A DNA stretch of 64,000 nucleotides from positions 62,001 through 126,000 of the forward strand of contig JAJDCR010000020.1 in NCBI GenBank assembly GCA_029260735.1, written 5' to 3'. This stretch comes from Planctomycetota bacterium (GTDB lineage: Bacteria; Planctomycetota; Uabimicrobiia; Uabimicrobiales; Uabimicrobiaceae). Below, piece after piece: positions 42,770 to 50,793 of the stretch; position 1 is the stretch's first letter; the number at the start of each line of letters is the position of its first letter. Made by a program: the position numbers and the translations under genes. Below the pieces are notes generated by a model that searched no databases, was not told the DNA's origin, and worked only from the letters and a program-made list of their open reading frames with translations.

Positions 42770-43662
42770 GTAGATGTCCTTTGAGCACATCTTACTTTTG
42801 CACTGCGACTACGTGGATTTTGTTTGGTTTCTTCTCGAGTAGGTAAAGTGGGTTTAGAGGTTAATATCTCCAAAACACCCTCGCTACTTTTCTTTTTAAA
42901 GAACTGCTTTGCAATGCGATCTTCTAGAGAATGAAAACTAATGACAACGATTCGTCCTCCAGGAGCTAGCTTACGAGTAATTGCATCTAAGGCCATTGTT
43001 AGCTCTTCAAGTTCTCGATTTGTTTCTATTCGTAAAGCTTGAAAAACTTTTGTTGCCGGATGAATTTTACCTTTGCGAAAAGAAACTTCCTGATTGATAA
43101 TTTGAGCAAGTTGCAAAGTGCTCTTTAAAGGAAACTTTTTTCGTGCTTCGACTATTGCTCGAGCAAAACGAAAGGCTCTACTCTCTTCTCCAAACTCCCG
43201 AAAAATGCGGACCAACTCTTCTTCGCTGTACTTGTTTAATATATCCGTAGCATTTTTCTCTTGGCTTTTATCCATTCTCATATCTAAAGGACCTTCTTTT
43301 TGGAAGCTAAATCCTCTTTGGCTTTGATCAAGCTGAAGAGAAGATACTCCTAAATCGAAAAGCACTCCATCAATCTGAGGAATGGACATTTTCTTTAAAA
43401 CTTGGGAAGCTTTAGAGAAAGGACTATGGCAAAAATGACAAATGTTGTAGGAAGACAAGTTTTCCGAAGCAATCTTTAGAATTTCAGCATCTCGATCTAA
43501 GCCAATAAATGTCCCTTGGTTTTGCATTTTTTCTAAAATTCCCTGAGCATGACCACCAGCTCCTAATGTCATATCAAGGTAAACACGGCCTGGTGTAGGA
43601 TTCAACAAGGAAAGTACCTCGGATAGCATAACCGGTAGATGCACTTTTCCTTGTTCACTCAT
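42766..43662 (-). CDS. rsmH: 16S rRNA m4C1402 methyltransferase
   Basis: 298 residues. VHLPVMLSEVL opens the protein, YLDMTLGAGGHAQGIL is the SAM-binding loop, FDLGVSSLQLDQSQRGFSF and GPLDMRMD are diagnostic for RsmH (MraW), and the end carries ISFHSLEDRIAKQFF and NPRSRSAKVR. It methylates N4 of C1402 in 16S rRNA. AAGGTGG precedes the ATG. It is the first gene of the minus-strand dcw operon; mraZ, usually upstream, is absent here. Confidence 0.95.
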   Translation of the reverse strand: MSEQGKVHLPVMLSEVLSLLNPTPGRVYLDMTLGAGGHAQGILEKMQNQGTFIGLDRDAEILKIASENLSSYNICHFCHSPFSKASQVLKKMSIPQIDGVLFDLGVSSLQLDQSQRGFSFQKEGPLDMRMDKSQEKNATDILNKYSEEELVRIFREFGEESRAFRFARAIVEARKKFPLKSTLQLAQIINQEVSFRKGKIHPATKVFQALRIETNRELEELTMALDAITRKLAPGGRIVVISFHSLEDRIAKQFFKKKSSEGVLEILTSKPTLPTREETKQNPRSRSAKVRCAQRTST

Positions 43663-44238
43663 ACAATAACCACCTTAAATTAGCTTAGAAGGAGAAAATG
43701 AAGTCGCTCAGGGATTTAAATTTACTTGCCAAAAGAAATTTGATATATATGTGAACACATTTTTGTTTGAAGTAGTTGCATCTTCTAAATGTAATTTCAG
43801 CAAAGTCATATTTTTCTCATTAAGTGGTATACTTCTAATTGAGGAAAAATACGTTTTTGTGAAAAGAACAACATGTAAACATACATATCTAACTTCTAAA
43901 GTATACTTCCAATGAAGATAATGTCAATAAATATTTTTCCTAAAATTTCTCGCCCAAAAACCCTTGAGTACAAGAATCTATTTGCTTTTAAGTCAGTTTT
44001 TTTCTTAAATTGAGAGGCTCTTCATAAAAAATATTAGAAATCTAGTAGATCTTTATCTTTCTAATTTTATGCCCTTCTTTTACAGATAATAACTATGTTT
44101 TTGAACCTTGGCAGGAAATAATATTGATAGCTATGTTTGTCTAAAAAAAATTTATGTGAGCAGGGATAAATCCCTAAAGGTGCTTGGGCAGTCCGTACGG
44201 GAAAAATATTTTTTATAAATTTTATTAAGATTCTAGAT
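43663..44238. other. Divergent intergenic region upstream of the dcw block and rnhB
   Basis: 576 AT-rich bases without a gene. It holds the dcw promoter at 43900-43927 and so a leader of about 230 bases before rsmH. Near rnhB a GC-richer block (44159-44201) starts with the palindrome AGGGATAAATCCCT (44162-44175) and stands out from the surrounding A/T runs. Its role is unknown. Confidence 0.5.
43900..43927 (-). promoter_or_regulatory. Strong sigma70-type promoter of the dcw operon
   Basis: On the minus strand TTGACA (43927-43922) is followed, after 16 bases, by TATACT (43905-43900). This is a consensus -35 and a near-consensus -10, oriented toward rsmH. Confidence 0.75.
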
Positions 44239-44886
44239 ATGAAAACATTAGGAATTGATGAGGCTGGAAGAGGTTGTGTAATTGGTCCGATGGTGATGGG
44301 GGCAGTTTTACTATCTCGAAGAAGCTGGGATCAGTTATTGAAAATGGGAGTAGATGACTCTAAGAAACTAACCCCTAAAAAACGTTCGGAGTTAGTTAAA
44401 GTGATTCGAGATATTGCTCTGGGGACAGAAGTCGCTATAATTCCTCCTTACAAAATAGATGAATACTGCAATAAAAACCGACTCAATGTCCTTGAAGCAG
44501 AAGTCGCGGTTGACTTAATACGGCAAAGAAAACCTAATGTGGTTTACATCGATGCTCCTGGAAGAGGAATTGAAAAGTTTACCAAGCAAGTTGAGCAAAT
44601 GTTAGACGAAAGAGAGGTTTGCATTGTTGCGGAAAATCACGCGGATAGTAAATATGTAGCTGTTGCAGCTGCTTCTATTCTGGCCAAAGTAACGCGCGAT
44701 GAGGAAGTGGCAAAACTTCGAGAAGAGTTCGGGGATTTTGGCTCAGGCTATCCTTCCGATCCAAAAACCCAAAACTTTCTAAAAGAAATTTGCCAACAAG
44801 CAGAAGAGCTCCCTAGCTACATACGTCAGAGCTGGAGCACAGTAAAAAAAATTATGGAAGGTGAGCAGGGCCAACTCTCTTTCTAG
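44239..44886 (+). CDS. rnhB: Ribonuclease HII, archaeal-like subtype
   Basis: A 215-residue enzyme removing RNA from RNA-DNA hybrids. GIDEAGRG holds the first two catalytic acids (Asp7, Glu8), YIDAPG the third, and AENHADSKYVAVAAASILAK the fourth. The tail FGSGYPSDPKTQNFL and the stretch SYIRQSWSTVKKI match archaeal RNase HII proteins, where bacterial homologues normally read GYGTKKH-like at that place. IGPMVMGAV and DSKKLTPKKR are also archaeal-like. This suggests an old transfer or a lineage-specific subtype. A weak ribosome binding site (AAGA) precedes the ATG. Confidence 0.9.
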   Translation: MKTLGIDEAGRGCVIGPMVMGAVLLSRRSWDQLLKMGVDDSKKLTPKKRSELVKVIRDIALGTEVAIIPPYKIDEYCNKNRLNVLEAEVAVDLIRQRKPNVVYIDAPGRGIEKFTKQVEQMLDEREVCIVAENHADSKYVAVAAASILAKVTRDEEVAKLREEFGDFGSGYPSDPKTQNFLKEICQQAEELPSYIRQSWSTVKKIMEGEQGQLSF

Positions 44887-44932
44887 AGGGAAATTTCATC
44901 ATTTAGAAAACCGTTAAAATTTTTTTTAAGAA

Positions 44933-44961
44933 TTGATTTTCTTGAAAAAATTTGCCATAAT
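44933..44961 (+). promoter_or_regulatory. Probable promoter of the zinc-ribbon gene
   Basis: TTGATT (44933-44938) and CATAAT (44956-44961) are 17 bases apart, about 115 bp before the ATG at 45078. Confidence 0.45.
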
Positions 44962-45077
44962 CGAAAGCGAATGTGCTGTCTTTATAAGGACTTCCCATTA
45001 TGAGGGAGTCTTAGCTAGAATGGTAAGAATTAGGTGACGTTTAGTTGTCCCTAATAGTGTAGGAAGTAATTTCTCTT

Positions 45078-45641
45078 ATGCCTATCCTTTTTGATTGCCC
45101 ATTCTGTAGCTACTGCAAAGAAGTTCCGGATTCTTACAATGGGAAAAAGATAAAGTGTCCACGTTGTTTGGCAACGATAACTTTAGGGTTACCTCAACCA
45201 ACCGCTCTAACCGCTTTGCCTTTGCCCGATGAAGATGAAACTGATCTCAACGCAACAGCTATAGAGCTTGATAAAGACTCGGACTCTCTTATTGAATGTC
45301 CTCTTTGCTTTCACTTAATAAACTCTCAAGAGTCCCGGTGTCCTATATACAAAGAGTACACAAAAAAAGATGTCTCAGCGACCGATTCTGCTATTCTTTT
45401 TGATTACCAATCCATTGCTCAAAAAGCTCGCTCTTATTTTTATCTAGGATTGGCCTCCGCTTTACTTTTTGGCCTAGGGCTATTTCTAGGACCTTGGGTA
45501 ATTTGGAAGGGGCTAAGGGTGCGCCCTCTTCTTTGTGCTAATCTCGAAGCTGAAAACAGAAAAATGTTGGATGCAGGTATTTTTATGAGCGGAGTTGGAA
45601 TAATTTCATCGACCTTTTTTCTCACATCCGTCTTTTTTTAG
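45078..45641 (+). CDS. Zinc-ribbon protein with two transmembrane helices, unknown function
   Basis: 187 residues. The N-terminal ribbon has CPFC (C7/C10) and CPRC (C27/C30). A second ribbon is degenerate: CPLC is followed by CPIY, so the last Cys is replaced by Tyr. A linker leads to two membrane helices (YLGLASALLFGLGLFLGPWVIW and AGIFMSGVGIISSTFFLTSVFF) separated by a basic loop, like small DUF4190-type membrane modules. AGGAAG lies 11 bases before the ATG. The ribbons may sense or bind a partner at the membrane; the function is not known. It converges with a lipoprotein gene. Confidence 0.65.
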   Translation: MPILFDCPFCSYCKEVPDSYNGKKIKCPRCLATITLGLPQPTALTALPLPDEDETDLNATAIELDKDSDSLIECPLCFHLINSQESRCPIYKEYTKKDVSATDSAILFDYQSIAQKARSYFYLGLASALLFGLGLFLGPWVIWKGLRVRPLLCANLEAENRKMLDAGIFMSGVGIISSTFFLTSVFF

Positions 45642-45693
45642 TTTATCGAGTTTTTATTTGACCGAGCTTTTATTTTATTGAGCTTTTTCTTTG

Positions 45694-46107
45694 TTAATGA
45701 TTTTTAAACATCCTATTGCGTTTCTTTTCCAAGTCTCTTTTTGCATCAGAAATCAAGCTATAGTTTCTTTGAAGTAAATATAGTTTTTGACTTCGGCTTA
45801 ATTTCTTAGGAAGAGCTGGTCCTACTGGATAACCCCGCCGTTTATTTTTCATCTGAATATTCCGTAACTCAATCTCTTTGTACATAGCTTTTTTTGCATT
45901 ATAGCTCTCTAAAGCGTATTGCAGATTAATAATTGCTTTCATTTCTCTCTCTAAAGCTTCGATCTTATCAGAAACCTGATGATACTCCTTTGGTAGGGCG
46001 TGGTTTGTCGTAGATGAAGGTTGAGATGTGCAAGAAAAAATCAAAGCTACAAAGATATATAGTAAACATTTTTGTCCATTTTCCTGAAAAAAAAACTCTT
46101 TTTTCAT
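45694..46107 (-). CDS. Small lipoprotein, unknown function
   Basis: About 137 residues. A signal peptide ends at IFSC, giving Cys26 as the likely lipid site. The mature part is helical and basic, with a coiled coil (EYHQVSDKIEALEREMKAI) and a Lys/Arg-rich C-terminus (KRDLEKKRNRMFKN). AAGGAA lies six bases before the ATG at 46107, so a 12-residue longer reading is not chosen. No family is recognised. Three imperfect repeats of about 16 bp containing GAGCTTTT-like cores lie just after its stop (45642-45690). Confidence 0.6.
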   Translation of the reverse strand: MKKEFFFQENGQKCLLYIFVALIFSCTSQPSSTTNHALPKEYHQVSDKIEALEREMKAIINLQYALESYNAKKAMYKEIELRNIQMKNKRRGYPVGPALPKKLSRSQKLYLLQRNYSLISDAKRDLEKKRNRMFKNH

Positions 46108-46282
46108 TTCTTTTTCCTTTGCCATTGTTAAGAAATGTTTCATAATGATAATAAGAATCTTCTAAAAGTCTTTAACTTATGGAGAATATGTATTAAAGGT
46201 TAAAAAATATAAAGAAACTTTTTGATATGTTTAGAACAGATCAAGAAGTTCTAAAAAAACCGGAACTACATATTATTATGCT

Positions 46283-46891
46283 ATGAAAAAACTTTTTTGT
46301 TTAATTATTTTTTTTATTTTTGGGATAGGTATATTCTCCCAAGCTCAGTGCAATAACTATAAAGATGATAACTACTCTTCCTCTTATCGATCAAACAACC
46401 ATTCGCGTAGTTATCAGCATTCTAATCATTCTAATTACTCTAGTCATTCTCGCCGTTCTACTAACTATAGTAGCTGCCATTGTCCGAATAGAAAATATGG
46501 TAGACATCTAAAAAACTGTTCTCGAGTACAAAGTTTATGCCATTGTCCAAACAGAAAACATGGTAGACATCTAAGAAATTGTCATCTTTTAAAGAGAGCC
46601 TGTAGTTGCCCTGTAACAAAGTATGGAATCAATCATCGTAATAATTGCCGTTTTCACAATAGCAACAATTATCGAAACCATAACAATGCGCGTAATTATG
46701 GTAACAGTAGACACAAAAACTATAATAATCAGCATCGTTACTACCCTGGGAACCAAGCTTACCACAACAACCAGTTCCGAGGTCACAATTACAATCAAGG
46801 GCACGGATCTAAATACCAGAAGAATAAGAGGGTCCACTACCCAAATAAACGTTTAGTGTATTACAAAGGCCGCTATTATTATGTTAGATAG
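46283..46891 (+). CDS. Secreted Cys/Asn/His-rich repeat protein, unknown function
   Basis: A 202-residue protein with a signal peptide (MKKLFCLIIFFIFGIGIF, likely cleaved after QAQ). The mature part is very rich in Asn, Tyr, His, Ser and Arg. Residues 65-127 hold three copies of a 21-residue unit of form CxCPNRKxGRHLxNC, giving nine cysteines with CxC spacing. The third copy is degenerate. The rest is low-complexity (NNYRNHNN, YNNQHRYYPGN). It is positively charged and could be metal-binding or an extracellular matrix/surface component, which is speculation. A strong terminator follows, so it is probably expressed alone. Confidence 0.7.
   Translation: MKKLFCLIIFFIFGIGIFSQAQCNNYKDDNYSSSYRSNNHSRSYQHSNHSNYSSHSRRSTNYSSCHCPNRKYGRHLKNCSRVQSLCHCPNRKHGRHLRNCHLLKRACSCPVTKYGINHRNNCRFHNSNNYRNHNNARNYGNSRHKNYNNQHRYYPGNQAYHNNQFRGHNYNQGHGSKYQKNKRVHYPNKRLVYYKGRYYYVR
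46475..46663 (+). repeat. 63-bp tandem repeat, three copies
   Basis: Units start at 46475, 46538 and 46601 with an exact 63-base period. The first two are very similar, and the third is diverged after its first third. Each encodes one CxC...C module. Confidence 0.9.
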
Positions 46892-46953
46892 ATACTATAG
46901 ATAATAGTATAGATAGATATTGGCAAAATTTCATCGAAAATAATCGTTTGAAA

Positions 46954-46995
46954 ACCCCATTCGTTCTCCCTTTGGCTGAGTGGGGTAGTTTTTTT
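46954..46995 (+). terminator. Rho-independent terminator
   Basis: ACCCCATTC (46954-46962) pairs with GAGTGGGGT (46978-46986) over nine positions, including one G-T, followed by seven Ts. It ends the Cys-repeat gene transcript. Confidence 0.85.
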
Positions 46996-47271
46996 GTTTT
47001 GGGTGGAATTTTGCAAGCTCTTAACTACGCTACAATAAAGAATACGTGCGCAATCTCCCCATACTACTTAAACAACCTCCCCATAATACACCTCACTTAA
47101 CAACTCATTTGCTTGATATCCCCCTTTCAAATTCTGTGTTTTTTAATTCTTGATATATCTTTCTAATCGCTCAAGACTTTTTTCTTTCTTCAGAAATGGT
47201 ATAATAATCCCCAAATATTATTCCGAATCTTTGGGGCATGTCATTGTTTGGTTTTTTCCAAGCACTTAATC
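46996..47271. other. Intergenic region with extended -10 box and hairpin before recQ
   Basis: TGGTATAAT at 47197-47205 is an extended -10 element without a clear -35. A seven-base hairpin CCCCAAA/TTTGGGG lies at 47209-47236, within the probable start of the recQ transcript. No gene is seen. Confidence 0.45.
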
Positions 47272-49455
47272 ATGATAAGCTCCATCTCATCAAAAGTTGA
47301 AAGAATGTACAATACTCTAAAAAATATTTTTGGTTTTCAGTCTTTTCGTCCTAACCAAGAGGCTATTGTTCGTAGTATCTTAAATAGACAAGATGTTTTT
47401 GCTGCGATGCCTACAGGTGGGGGAAAATCTCTTTGCTATCAATTGCCCGCTAAAATACTAAGTGGTACAACTTTAGTTGTTAGCCCGTTAATCTCTTTAA
47501 TGAAAGATCAAGTGGATGCAGCTTTAGAAAATGGCATTAGTGCAGCTCTTTTGAACAGCTCTCTTAGCTCCCAGGAAGCAAGTGCTGTTTATCATAAGCT
47601 TTTTAGAGGGGCTTTAGATTTGCTTTATGTTGCTCCTGAACGCTTAGCTATGGATCATTTTGTCGAAAAACTCCATCAAGTCCACCTTTCTCTTTTTGCC
47701 ATAGATGAAGCACACTGCATCTCGGAATGGGGGCATGATTTTCGGCCAGACTATCTTTCTTTGTCCATTTTACCTCAAAGATTTCCTCAGATTCCTATCG
47801 CTGCTTTTACGGCAACAGCAACAGAGCAAGTTCAGCAGGACATTATTCATAAACTTGGACTACGCAATCCTCTTATTATAAGAGCTTCTTTTAATAGAGG
47901 AAATCTTTTTTATCAAGTTGACCGAAAGAAAAAAGGAAATACTCAAATCATTGATTTCTTGAAGGAATACGGGGGGCAAGCAGGAATAATTTACAGAGCA
48001 ACTCGAGACTCTGTTGAGCAGACGGCTAAGTTTCTTAGCTCAAAAGGATTTTTAGCACTTCCTTATCACGCGGGACTTCCAATAGAGGTTAGGCAAAAAA
48101 ACCAAGAGGCTTTTAATCGAGATGAGGTGGAGGTTATTGTTGCCACAATTGCCTTTGGAATGGGGATAGATAAGTCTAATGTTCGCTTTGTTGTTCATAT
48201 GGACTTACCTAAAAACATTGAAAACTACTACCAAGAAACCGGCAGAGCCGGGAGGGATGGATCTCCTGCTCATTGTCGGCTGTTCTTTAGCGCAGGAGAC
48301 ATCCTTAAGCAAAAATACTTTTTAGAACAAATGACCAATGAGCAAGAAAAAGGAATTGCTAACGAAAAGCTCAAAAAAATGATCCGCTTCGCTACTCATT
48401 ATATTTGCCGAAGACGACAATTACTAAAGTACTTCTCCGAAATATACCCCCAAGAAAAATGTGATAGTTGCGATGTGTGTTTAGCTAACTTGGAAAAAAC
48501 TGATGCGACGAAAGAAGCGCAGATTTTTCTTTCTGCAGTGGTGAGAACTCAGCAAAAATATGGCATTGGCCATATTATAGATATTGTCACAGGAGCAAAA
48601 ACAAAGCGAATATCGCAACTACGACATAATAGAATAAAAACATATGCAAAGGGGGAATACAAAAGTAAAGACTACTGGAGATTTTTAGTTGATGAAATGT
48701 TAGTTCAAAATCTTATTGAGCAAGATGGTGGAAGATATCCTATTTTATGCCTAACTTCTAAAGGAGTAGATACTTTATATAAAGGAAATACCTTTCTTCT
48801 CATTCGCCGTGAAATGGTTACGAGTAAAGTATCTCAAGAAGAGTCTTGCGATGAAATTCTTTTTCAAAAATTACGGCATCTAAGAAAAGAGATTGCCCAA
48901 GAACAAGGTGTTCCTCCCTTTATTATCTTTTCTGATAAAACTTTGAGAGAAATTTCTTCTAAATATCCACAAACTCTCTCTGAAGTGGAAAAAATTGGTG
49001 GAATTGGTAAAGTAAAACTAGAGCAATATGGAGATGATCTTGTTCGTTTAGTTCGGGAATACCAACAAGAAAGAGCACCTCTTGAGTCGGAAGTAAAGGA
49101 AGTAAAAGAAGAAAAACAGGAAGAAAATTCTCAGCAGAGTAAGATTAATAAGAATCCTCGACTAAACAAAACTTACGAACTATTCCAACAAGGATTGAGC
49201 TTAGAGGAGATAGCCGAGCAAAGTAACTTGCTCACAGCAACGATTTCTGGGCATATTGAAATGCTTATCCAAGAAGGATGGGATATTGACATGGATCGTC
49301 TAGTGCCTCCCGAAAAATGCAAAGAAATTATCGAGTTTTTTCAAAAGCAAGAAGGATGGTTTTTGAGTCCTGTTGTCGAGTATTTTGGTGGGCGGGTAGA
49401 CTACGATGAAGCTAAGTTTGTTCGAGGTTACCTAAAAGCACTTGATAAAAAGTAA
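47272..49455 (+). CDS. recQ: ATP-dependent DNA helicase RecQ
   Basis: About 727 residues. The helicase core shows MPTGGGKSLCYQLP (motif I), DEAHCISEWGHDFRPDY (motif II and aromatic loop), TATATEQV (III), ATIAFGMGIDKSNVRFVVH (V) and QETGRAGRDG (VI). A zinc site (CRRRQLL to CDSCDVC) and winged helix form the RQC region, followed by an HRDC domain (LRKEIAQEQGVPPFIIF). After this lies a helix-turn-helix-like extension (LSLEEIAEQSNLLTATISGHIEML), as in longer bacterial RecQ proteins. The start is uncertain: ATG at 47272 or 47305, neither with a good ribosome binding site. A weak hairpin with Ts follows the stop. Confidence 0.93.
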   Translation: MISSISSKVERMYNTLKNIFGFQSFRPNQEAIVRSILNRQDVFAAMPTGGGKSLCYQLPAKILSGTTLVVSPLISLMKDQVDAALENGISAALLNSSLSSQEASAVYHKLFRGALDLLYVAPERLAMDHFVEKLHQVHLSLFAIDEAHCISEWGHDFRPDYLSLSILPQRFPQIPIAAFTATATEQVQQDIIHKLGLRNPLIIRASFNRGNLFYQVDRKKKGNTQIIDFLKEYGGQAGIIYRATRDSVEQTAKFLSSKGFLALPYHAGLPIEVRQKNQEAFNRDEVEVIVATIAFGMGIDKSNVRFVVHMDLPKNIENYYQETGRAGRDGSPAHCRLFFSAGDILKQKYFLEQMTNEQEKGIANEKLKKMIRFATHYICRRRQLLKYFSEIYPQEKCDSCDVCLANLEKTDATKEAQIFLSAVVRTQQKYGIGHIIDIVTGAKTKRISQLRHNRIKTYAKGEYKSKDYWRFLVDEMLVQNLIEQDGGRYPILCLTSKGVDTLYKGNTFLLIRREMVTSKVSQEESCDEILFQKLRHLRKEIAQEQGVPPFIIFSDKTLREISSKYPQTLSEVEKIGGIGKVKLEQYGDDLVRLVREYQQERAPLESEVKEVKEEKQEENSQQSKINKNPRLNKTYELFQQGLSLEEIAEQSNLLTATISGHIEMLIQEGWDIDMDRLVPPEKCKEIIEFFQKQEGWFLSPVVEYFGGRVDYDEAKFVRGYLKALDKK

Positions 49456-49494
49456 TCTTGATTGACAGGCTAAAATCTTTTAGGCTTTTTGGTT

Positions 49495-50400
49495 CTAAGA
49501 AGTTCCGTTCTCCAGCATCCAGGCAAATTCAGTTTCATTTAGCAGACTCTCGATTTCTTTGAAATTCTTTATGATATCTTTTAGCGGAAAAGGATTTGTT
49601 TTATTATAGCGAATCGATGTTTCTTCGAGTGCAGGGATATTAAGGAATTCGCAAATTTTCTTATAGGCTGATAATGGGTTAGCAAAGATATCTTCTTCAT
49701 AGCTCAGATAAAGAGGTTTTTCGGGTGCTAGAATGTTTTTTAGGTTTTTGTATTTTTGCTGGGTGTTTCTCAAGTAGTCCAGTAATTTTTGGCGAGTACG
49801 TTCAATATGAAAATCATTTGCATTGATCTCAATAGAAGTTAAGTTTGAGGGAACATCTTTGGTTATGTGAAAGCGAGCATTATGCTGGGAGACAGAATGA
49901 GAAACGGCAACTCGAAGATAGTTTTTTCTTTCCAAGATAATAAACCGCCGAACTCCTATACCTTTAAGTTTTTCGATATATTCCTTTAACTCTATCCCCC
50001 CTAATTCTAAATGGTGAGACTGGACTTCTATGCCAAAAAAATTAGTCGGAGTGGACTGCTCCTTTATTTTTTCTAAAACAGAAATGACATTCTCTCCGAT
50101 CAAAAAATCTTGCCCTTTTCCCTCTCTCATTTTTTGATACTCTTCTAGGAGAGTTGGATAATGTTTGCTTTTATAGTATTTTTCTACTTTCTCTTCTCCT
50201 AAAGAAAGCAAGTATTTGTTATTCCAAACGGCGAGAAGTTTTTCGTAAACTTCTCCTATCCATAAAACAGAAGGATGCTGATCGAGTAAATCCCCTAAAA
50301 CCGTACTCCCTGCTCTACTTTCATGGAAAACAATTACAAATTCTCCTGAGAGCCAGTTTTGAAAACGATTTTTAAAGTTTTTTAAAAAGGAATTTGGCAT
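49495..50400 (-). CDS. Sulfotransferase family protein
   Basis: A 301-residue protein with the PAPS-dependent sulfotransferase fold. FHESRAGSTVLGDLLDQHP is the 5'-phosphosulfate-binding loop, followed by the GEVYEKL helix. FIILERKNYLRVAVSHSVS corresponds to the 3'-phosphate-binding strand (R..NxLxxxxS). YLSYEEDIFANPLSAYKKICEFLNI is the usual C-terminal region. No signal peptide is present. It resembles sulfotransferases acting on carbohydrates or lipids; the acceptor is unknown. GGAG lies nine bases before the ATG. It converges with recQ and has no glycosyltransferase neighbours. Confidence 0.82.
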   Translation of the reverse strand: MPNSFLKNFKNRFQNWLSGEFVIVFHESRAGSTVLGDLLDQHPSVLWIGEVYEKLLAVWNNKYLLSLGEEKVEKYYKSKHYPTLLEEYQKMREGKGQDFLIGENVISVLEKIKEQSTPTNFFGIEVQSHHLELGGIELKEYIEKLKGIGVRRFIILERKNYLRVAVSHSVSQHNARFHITKDVPSNLTSIEINANDFHIERTRQKLLDYLRNTQQKYKNLKNILAPEKPLYLSYEEDIFANPLSAYKKICEFLNIPALEETSIRYNKTNPFPLKDIIKNFKEIESLLNETEFAWMLENGTS

Positions 50401-50793
50401 ACTATTTTACTCCGAAGCTCTACTCAAGATGTTTTTTTTAATGTGAACTACTATTTTTCACAGGCTTCTCACACTTTGCTTTTCTTTGCGCCTTTGCGTG
50501 AAATTCTTTTCTACTCAAAATCCACCGCAGGGAGAAAAAAATATAAAGACTACAGCTTAACTTAATGCTACTGGTGCCTGGCGCGACTAAACCTTATAAA
50601 ATATGGGCCTAGATTAAATGCATGTTTTTCAGGTATCGTATAAATAGTGCGTTTCAGTGAAGCACTTTAGTTTGAAAGCTTAGCATAAAATGTTTGGCAT
50701 TATTTTAGTTAAGTAATAAGATATCCATAAGGAAGTTCTCAATCCTCTTTAAACGAGATTTTTTGCCCCTCAGTTTCTTTTAGGACACAATTC
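50401..50793. other. Divergent intergenic region with dispersed repeat copy
   Basis: No gene. Bases 50482-50505 match 22 of 24 positions of the foldback-arm core at 7575-7598 in the same orientation. A GC-rich spot GGTGCCTGGCGCG lies near 50573. Promoters for both flanking genes probably lie here, but no convincing -35/-10 pair was found. Confidence 0.5.

Noticed and set aside
46589-46856. Ile/Val/Thr-rich frames over the Cys-repeat gene on both strands
   Set aside because: They arise from the AAT/CAT-rich repeats in other frames and have no start signals.
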